Below are positions 56,982 through 64,000 of a stretch of DNA of 64,000 nucleotides, piece by piece. The position numbers and the translations under genes are program-made. Every line of letters starts with the position of its first letter. Position 1 is the first letter of the stretch. The stretch is from assembly GCA_002633005.1 (NCBI GenBank), contig NMRA01000007.1:564700-628699 (forward strand), read 5' to 3'. The stretch comes from Phoronis australis (lineage: Eukaryota > Phoronida > Phoronidae). The notes beneath the pieces are model-generated. The model searched no databases. It saw only the letters and a program-made list of their open reading frames with translations, and was not told where the DNA came from.

Positions 56982-57679
56982 GCAGGACTATGAATGTCCA
57001 AAACATTAGATAACAAAAACTGATTGCATAGCTACACGTTGATAAGCTAGAATCCACTACTTCCGAGTATTTGATTGGGGCAATTCAGTGCGTCTACACA
57101 ACACTGATGTACATGTAAATTAACACACAATTGCGTGCCAGGGATCATATATTCAAATTTTAGAAGAACAAGGAATAGCCCTATCTTGGCATTATCTCAT
57201 AGAACAATTTTTATACCAAATAGTTTGTTAATGCAGCTAAATTCTGGCTAAAATGACGTAATAGGCGATAATGAAGCACGACAAAAATGCGTTAAGTATT
57301 AGTTGACTAGAATCATTCGATGAACACTTGTTCAGCCTTCTTCATCATAACACTTCGCTTTGCTCACAGAAATGAATGTGTATTCCTTTTGCTTTTGATT
57401 TTTTTTTTGCAAAATGGAGGCTGATGACCCTCTACTTCCCCGGATGTGGAACCACGTGACCTTCAGGTAACGCCTTATTCGCATGTTCACTTTGTCCAGG
57501 ATCAGAGCTTTAGCTGTTCAGGCATGATGTCCAACAAGACTGTACTCTGGTAATTGGTTACTCCCAAAAACTACATAAGTTCATGCGCGCACCCAGCCTA
57601 GAAATTTTTGAGAATGTTACCTCTTACTAAGATTCACGGGGTAGGTTCAGAGCTATCAATTGTGCATTCGCCGAGAACC

Positions 57680-57680
57680 N
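57680..57680. other. Isolated N (gap marker) without doubled flanks
   Basis: The sequences on both sides are unrelated to each other within the window. Confidence 0.6.
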
Positions 57681-60600
57681 GGTGCGCCCATGAAGTTGGC
57701 AATTGTAATTATCCGGTTTTAAAATTAGTGAATTTGCCCATTTAGGAAAGAGAGTTCTGTATAATTATGCCGCTAAAATCACTCCTTTTCGCAAGAGATT
57801 TCAATTTATCAGACAAAAACTGGAAACATTACATTCTTTTGAAATACAATTCCGGGTTTACGCTTAAAAATCAATAAAATGTAACATAAATGTCAAGCCA
57901 TTTTTGGAAGACAGGGGATGAATGCAAACCCATCCAACTGAAAACCCGACATCGCTTGGGAAATGTTCAAATCGTCTCGCACGCCAATCCAACACCCATT
58001 TCAACCCAAATGTTTTCTATTCGTGAGAGGTTACTCCTCCAATGCGTTTCGACTCTTCAGTTACACCCGGCTTTTTTCACGTAAGCTAAATCAACAGTTT
58101 TCACCGTGCCTAGGCAGAGAAATGGCTGATGATGTCGCCGCCTCGATTTCCGATAGCTTAATAGGCGTTTTGTAACGAAACCACAAAAACACAGCAGGTT
58201 TAATTTTACACCTCTGGTCAGAGCTAATGTCAATTATACCCAAAAATAACCTCTTCTGACAGTAAATGCATTTTGGCCGTAAATCGATTATGGTCCTGCC
58301 AGCGAGAAAAGTGATTTTCTGAAACCGTGCTCAGCATGAATTCCAACTATGCCTACACTTAATTGTTCAATAAGGTTTGGTTAAACATAAATGCTACATG
58401 TGAAGATTTTGTTATCTTCAGGGTTGGCCCTCAGATGCTTCATATAATTACAAACTAATTATACAATCATAGTCTATACTGCATGGTCCGCTAACTCTAT
58501 ATTCCCAATGCACAAGATTTCGTTGTGTAACGCGACTTAATCATTTGTTTCTTTTTTTGTACTTTGAGCCCGTGGCCTTGTGGGCATTGATTATCGATGG
58601 AACATTTTTGCGTGATTAGATCTCAGTTGATTCGGGTCGCTTGTACAAACATTATATAAAAGTTATTTATCATCGTGTCCCTTCCTCGCTGGAATGCAGC
58701 CCATGGACAGAGTTCAGTTAGGATGGCATGGTACCAGTGTGAGCCAAGATAACCTTACCATAGACAATGCTATTATTTGAGAGAAATTATTTGTTTGTAA
58801 ACACTGGTACGGTTCACTATTTTTTATGTAAAACAACTGACTTTAAAGACAACTTGGTAGACAGCAAATTATTTCGCTACGCGGAACATTATGCCTTCGC
58901 GTTTGCACAGCGGCAGTCCAGACATTACGTGTACAACTCCCAAATAAGGACATGCGGAATAAGAATGAATACGGTAACGTATAGTTGAAAAACCTTATGT
59001 TCATTGCCATTCAGTCCATCACAAGCTGTGCACTCAGGTTTTTTAAACGTGATGGGGAAAAGCCTTCCGCTTTTCTAAGTAATCCTTTAAAATAGTAGTG
59101 GACTATCTTATCTATTAAAATTATTCAGTGAAATCCAAGTTAAGTCGAAGATAATTTGTAAACTGGCGATTTTTCTTCCACGACATAGAAAATTTATTTT
59201 AGAAATCTAAAACAATTTCAAAAATCAACTCTCCGGGAAATAGTATGTCGAATATTGTGCGATCATAGGAAACTCCAAATTTACCAGAATATTTTTTCGG
59301 GTATTTATTATCATTTATAAAAAAGTACAAAATAACAAACCAACAAGTAACTACATCCATTCATTCACGAATGCGCACGTCAGGAGAGACCATTTTCGTA
59401 ATTCGTATAAAGTAAACAGCTTCTACATGGAGTTAACTTGAACAATGAAATTTTCCCATTTCGCAGAGAAGCTATCATATACAAAGTTTTTATATAAAAT
59501 CAATTTTTCAGCATCATAGTACTCATCAGTATATGTAACGAATGAATACCAAAATATTGCAAATGAAACAAAGTTTCTTCCCCTTTAGCCTGCATTCGGT
59601 TTTTCGTTAATTCCGTACTCGCGATTCTTGCGAGAAATGCTAGATGACACAGTCTTCGTAAAATCCTCCATGCATTACGCGCGAAACATGTGGGCACGTT
59701 AGCTTTACTCGCGAGTATCTTGTGCCCAAAAGGTAATTATGTGATTTGTCAGTTGTTCTCAAACTATTCAGTTGTAGAAAGAGCGACCGTTATTCGTTGG
59801 CACCACCTCATTGACTACAGAGTGATCGTGACGTGCAAGACGTTACGTAATTCGTTGTTAAAGGTAGAGGGTGAGTTTTTATCTCGATGCATTTTGGAAC
59901 GGGGATGCCCAATGTTGCTTCAGATAAAAACTGCCTGTGTGCTCTAATAACTGAAATTGAGAAGCATTGCGTTGTGGCATTCCACGGAAACTGATTTCGT
60001 TGTCAGACAAACCATAATAGACATAAACGAGTTTGCACGCAAACCTAATACATTTATATTTATTGACACAAAACCATGGAATCTGCTATCTGCCAACATT
60101 GTAACGAAATAAATCATGAAACAAAGCTATTAGTGTTTTACTCAAATGTAATTAGTTCTAACTTTCCTTTTCAAATAATACCATGCTTAGCTAAGCAAGT
60201 AATGTTGTTCCACGGGAGAGCGGGCACCTGATTTATAATCTCATAAGAATATGTAGGGAATTGTCTACAAAATATCTGGAAAAATATAAATTTTAACTCA
60301 GTAAAAGTATATATTTTCTGAATGTAGAAAGGTTGCAGAGTTTGATTTTTGATTTTCTAGCAACCTGTTACCGGTTGGGTCACGTGATGATGTCTTTTAG
60401 TTAAATTTAGCACAAAAGAAAAGTACATTGTTAGCAAAACAACGATATCAATCACACGATCAAATTTTAATTGACATATTAAAAACGCTGTTACAGTTTT
60501 CTAAGATATTATTTCGGTTTAATATTGATGAACTTTAAAGATATGTTTATGAAAAACAAAAAGTACAACTTATGATAGCTCCTCACACAAAAATTGAACA

Positions 60601-60737
60601 TTGTTAAAACAATACCGAACAGCATTTTGCGAATAGTGCAAAAAGCATTGTATCCAACAGTTTCGCATGGATCCAATAAGCCGTTTCTAAGATAAGATGT
60701 TCCAAGGTTTGCCTAATTTGTCCATTTTTATATGGTC
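57681..60737. other. No supported gene
   Basis: Several frames of 60-85 codons (for example 58767-58988 and 59690-59947 on +), none with splice sites I trust or a recognisable domain. Confidence 0.35.
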
Positions 60738-61013
60738 CTACATAACCATAAACTGAATCATTACAGGTGCTCCTTCAGCTTCAGGTGAGAATTTCATATT
60801 GACGACAAACCAATCAAAGTAATGATCAAGACGCAATGTAGCCGCCGACGTAACAGAAGAGATTTGGGGTTTAAAAGTATTACCATCATGATGCCTATCC
60901 GCGCCGTCGTCAAATGAGCCGGTGACTCTATTCACAGGCAATGAGTACATAAGCCATTTTCGAATTCGGGTAATTTTAAGGTTGACCAATCCCAAATAAA
61001 CTCCGAAGTGTTT
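60738..61013 (-). CDS. Possible terminal exon, product unknown
   Basis: About 91 codons are open to a stop: GVYLGLVNLKITRIRKW, then SFDDGADRHHDGNTFKPQIS and LRLDHYFDWFVVNMKFSPEA. Composition is protein-like, without low complexity. The upstream TGA at about 61017 means an acceptor must lie inside; CCTGTGAATAG before AGTCACCGG is the best I see and is poor. No family recognised. Confidence 0.3.
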   Translation of the reverse strand, partial: KHFGVYLGLVNLKITRIRKWLMYSLPVNRVTGSFDDGADRHHDGNTFKPQISSVTSAATLRLDHYFDWFVVNMKFSPEAEGAPVMIQFMVM

Positions 61014-64000
61014 TCATGACACAGCGTTTGGAACACGCACACATAAGTCTGTGCTCACTTGAGCCTGTCGAGCCGAGTCTATCGCCTCGTCTAAAGTAAT
61101 CTCCGAGTCGTTAGACTTTTGAGTCGCTAAAGCACCTCTCCGCCTAAAAGCACCACTCCGCCTTATACACGCACTTATTTATGTCCGCGCGATTGTATAC
61201 GAAATGACGCGTTTCTCAAAAGAAAATATTATTTTGCTCATGGGTTTCACCTATAGACGCGTGCTCCTATGATTCACTTATCGGCGCCGTGGGCTAACAC
61301 TTGAGCATGCTTGTGTATAAACCGGGTGATTTCTATGTATATGCCTTTTAGCCATTCCTTGCACTCATTTCAATACACGCCATCTACCGTTTTGTTACCG
61401 AAGTCAAATTTTATACACATGCCTATTCTCATGCTACTGTTTAAAGTTGCTCCTTCATGTTTTTCTAGTGTCCCGTATATTGGGCCCAACTAAATTCTCA
61501 CTTTGCGCACTATCCCGTCAGTCTTCAGCAAAATGACTGGTTGAAAGCTGGGGAGGACAACAATGAAAACGATTTTATTTCTGACCAGAATCCGACTCCA
61601 GGATATTCAGCAAGGTAAACTCAATAGCCTTTCAGAGGCGCTCGACCGTTTATCATTTCACGCCATATATTTGACAGCAAAAGGCGCATCAGATGGAAAG
61701 TGACGTAATAAGAACACCGATTTGGCGACTCTCTTTAATCGAATTCTTCGAACTATTAAATTGCCTGGGGTGGCTAATGATTCAAAACTCGTAATGGAGT
61801 CGTCAACCACAATCCGTGAATCTGGTGCCTGGGGAATGGTCAGCGGAAATACTATAACTGTGTTAGAGCGCTGCATGCAGTTGTGGGCTACCAAACACAA
61901 TCAAAGGCTACGATTCGTATCAGCTTGAAAATAAGTTAACTAATATACTATACCAATGCAGGAATCATTACGATTCCAATTAAAACACCACGAAAACAAT
62001 ATTAACAAATACCAGAGGGAAATTATGTCTCCACTCGACCAAGTCTTCAATAGAACACCAAACTAATCCACGACTAATAAGACCGTATGTTTTCTGTTCT
62101 TTTTCCTTACAGGAAGACATTTGTTTTTTTATCGGCAGTCTCTGATTAATGACGCTAGATCTAATTCGAGTAAATGAAAAAATTATCTTTGATGCCAGAA
62201 GCATCGATTTCACACCAAATCTGAAAGATCGAGCATGGGATACTCGTGGTTACATTCCCAACGGTCGATCCCAGTTCAGCGTTAACAATCACAAAATTGT
62301 CACTGCTCGAAAGCTCTAGTAACGACAGCTCTTCAGGAAGAGTCGACTTTTTAGCTTTTAGTCGCTTACTTTAAATATACTCGGATGAGACAATAAGATA
62401 GCATACATTCTAATGCTTTGGCGAAACTGCCTTTGGGTTCACGTCAGTAATCACGTTATTGGTTCTGTTTGTTTGTGAGTCAGCCGTGAGAGGGCACTCT
62501 CATTTTTTGCTCTCGTGCACATTCGTGGTTGCAAAAAAGTTTTTGAAAACTCTAGGGCAACAAAATAATCAAAATTCTGTTCAATTCTCCCGAACTGTGT
62601 TGGTTTGTTCCTCGACATCAAAACTGCATTATTAATACGGTAAATGTTTAGTCTGTACCTGTATCGTGTTTTAATTTAGGTGGAGGGTACAGATTTCTTG
62701 TAAGTAATGGTGGCGGTCTGGGTTCTCGTCTTTTAGAAAACCCAAAAAACACGATAACCACGAATTCATTGAGTATTGTGTACTAACGTTCATATTACTT
62801 CCTGCACAAATGGCAGTGCGCGGAAGAGCCAACATGTTTCGAGATCTCCAGGGATCGTTATTGATGTTTAACCCCTACCGTTAGTAGAGTGTTTGTTGTT
62901 CGTTCACCGATTACTTTAAGTAAGATAGACATATAAATACACATTTGTGTAATGTGTTGCCTAACTGACAACACAGTTTGAAAGCTATGCACATACCAGC
63001 GCTTTGTACTTCTGTGTGAAACAACAGATTGAACTAGAATCTTAATGAAGTCATAGTCAGTCACGAACAAATTTAAAAGTAGCGAAGATTATCCAAGCCC
63101 GTTAAAGTCCGAATTTCAACGAAAATCACTTTCAGATGAAGGCAAAACTGACTAGAAATTAAACCACCCATAGCATCCAGGCACTTACCCGTGTGCTGTC
63201 GGTTATGCACTCGGTGGAAGATGTCACGTATCTTCAATATTGCAACTGTTTGTTAGAAATGACTGACGACATTTCATTTAGAATTCGTTTTCCTAAACCA
63301 ATATAAAAGAAACCACGGTTTTATTCAATTACGAAATATCTGACTTGATGCACGCACCTCTTTACATGTTACGAAGAATTGGAAAAACAAATTACAGGAG
63401 CTAAAATTAAGATTATTTCCTCAATTTGCCCCTCGTTCATACTGGAACAATTTAAGGCAATCAACCTTTTGACGCACAGCAGAGATAACATCTGAATTAC
63501 AGGATGGGTTGCGTTAACAAGCTTGATAGCTCTATTACAGGGCCAACATCCGATGTAGATCGCAAAGAAATCATGCACTTTTCCGTCATCACGAGCCCCC
63601 AATTAACGCAATCTACTTTTCTTGCGAGAATTCATCGTTGAGGAATGATGGATTGCAGGGGGTGTAATTTCCATTATCGGAATTATTTAGAATTGACCTT
63701 CTTGTGTAAATAGTGTAATTTCAATTAATTAATGGATAGAACAACTTCGTTTTATTTATTTTTCTTGTTCTGCGGTAGGTAAGTTTCATTTCGGCACCAT
63801 TAATTTTGCGCGGCATAAGGGCTGCGAACTGTAATACCGAGGAGAGAAAAGGTTGGCCCGGCAGTACGTAAAGTGCGGTCGGGTGTTTTGATATCTAATG
63901 ACTTTAATCTGCCTTTTTTGTCATTCATTGCTAATGTTGTGTTTATTATTATTTTTCATTTTTTGCAATGAATGTTTTCTACGGCAGTTGCTAATTTCCC
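61014..64000. other. Right end of the window, no supported gene
   Basis: A stretch at 61658-61928 is open on both strands. At 62115-62223 on the - strand an exon-like interval sits between CGATCTTTCAG and GTAAGG, with an open frame (FGVKSMLLASKIIFSF) but no neighbour to join. Otherwise AT-rich and featureless. Confidence 0.3.

Overview
The window looks like nuclear DNA from a marine invertebrate. It is AT-rich, genes are split into short exons with consensus gtaagt-type donors, introns run to several kilobases, and the space between exons is packed with small inverted-repeat elements. I favour an anthozoan cnidarian (coral or sea anemone). The reasons are the intron plan of the receptor gene, the style of the GGCGGATTTAGG repeats and the signs of high heterozygosity. 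This is an inference; other marine invertebrates are possible.

Two multi-exon genes can be rebuilt with matching splice phases, and they are convergent. On the + strand, 7749-18520 holds nine coding exons for a predicted secreted protein of 287 residues with one canonical EF-hand; I do not recognise the family. On the - strand, 36872-22502 holds eight exons of a leucine-rich-repeat G-protein-coupled receptor of the glycoprotein hormone receptor class (type A LGR; FSHR/LHCGR/TSHR relatives). Seven are 69-75 bp LRR exons. The eighth, of 2290 bp, carries the last LRR, hinge, seven-helix domain and an unusually long tail. Its first exon (signal peptide and N-terminal cysteine cap) was not found and may lie far upstream or outside the window.

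The rest is mostly intron and intergenic DNA. 1-7748: repeats, including a tRNA-headed element and a doubled segment at a single N. 15905-17291: a minisatellite in the EF-hand gene, interrupted by a LINE fragment and running up to an exon. 18521-22436: intergenic, with inverted-repeat elements and a hairpin. 24800-36800: receptor introns with an inverted minisatellite, a 2.8 kb foldback element and a doubled segment. 36873-64000: gene-poor, with degraded fragments (a ubiquitin-protease piece, a THAP-like piece, a possible CCCH-like terminal exon) and two more doubled segments next to single Ns.

Six isolated N characters occur. Four of them separate two near-identical copies of the same sequence, which points to unmerged haplotypes in the assembly rather than real tandem duplication. 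I see no single new system, and the two genes show no clear functional link. The most notable points are the unrecognised secreted EF-hand gene, the minisatellite that abuts its splice acceptor, the receptor's fused hinge/membrane exon, the foldback element and the N-linked duplications.
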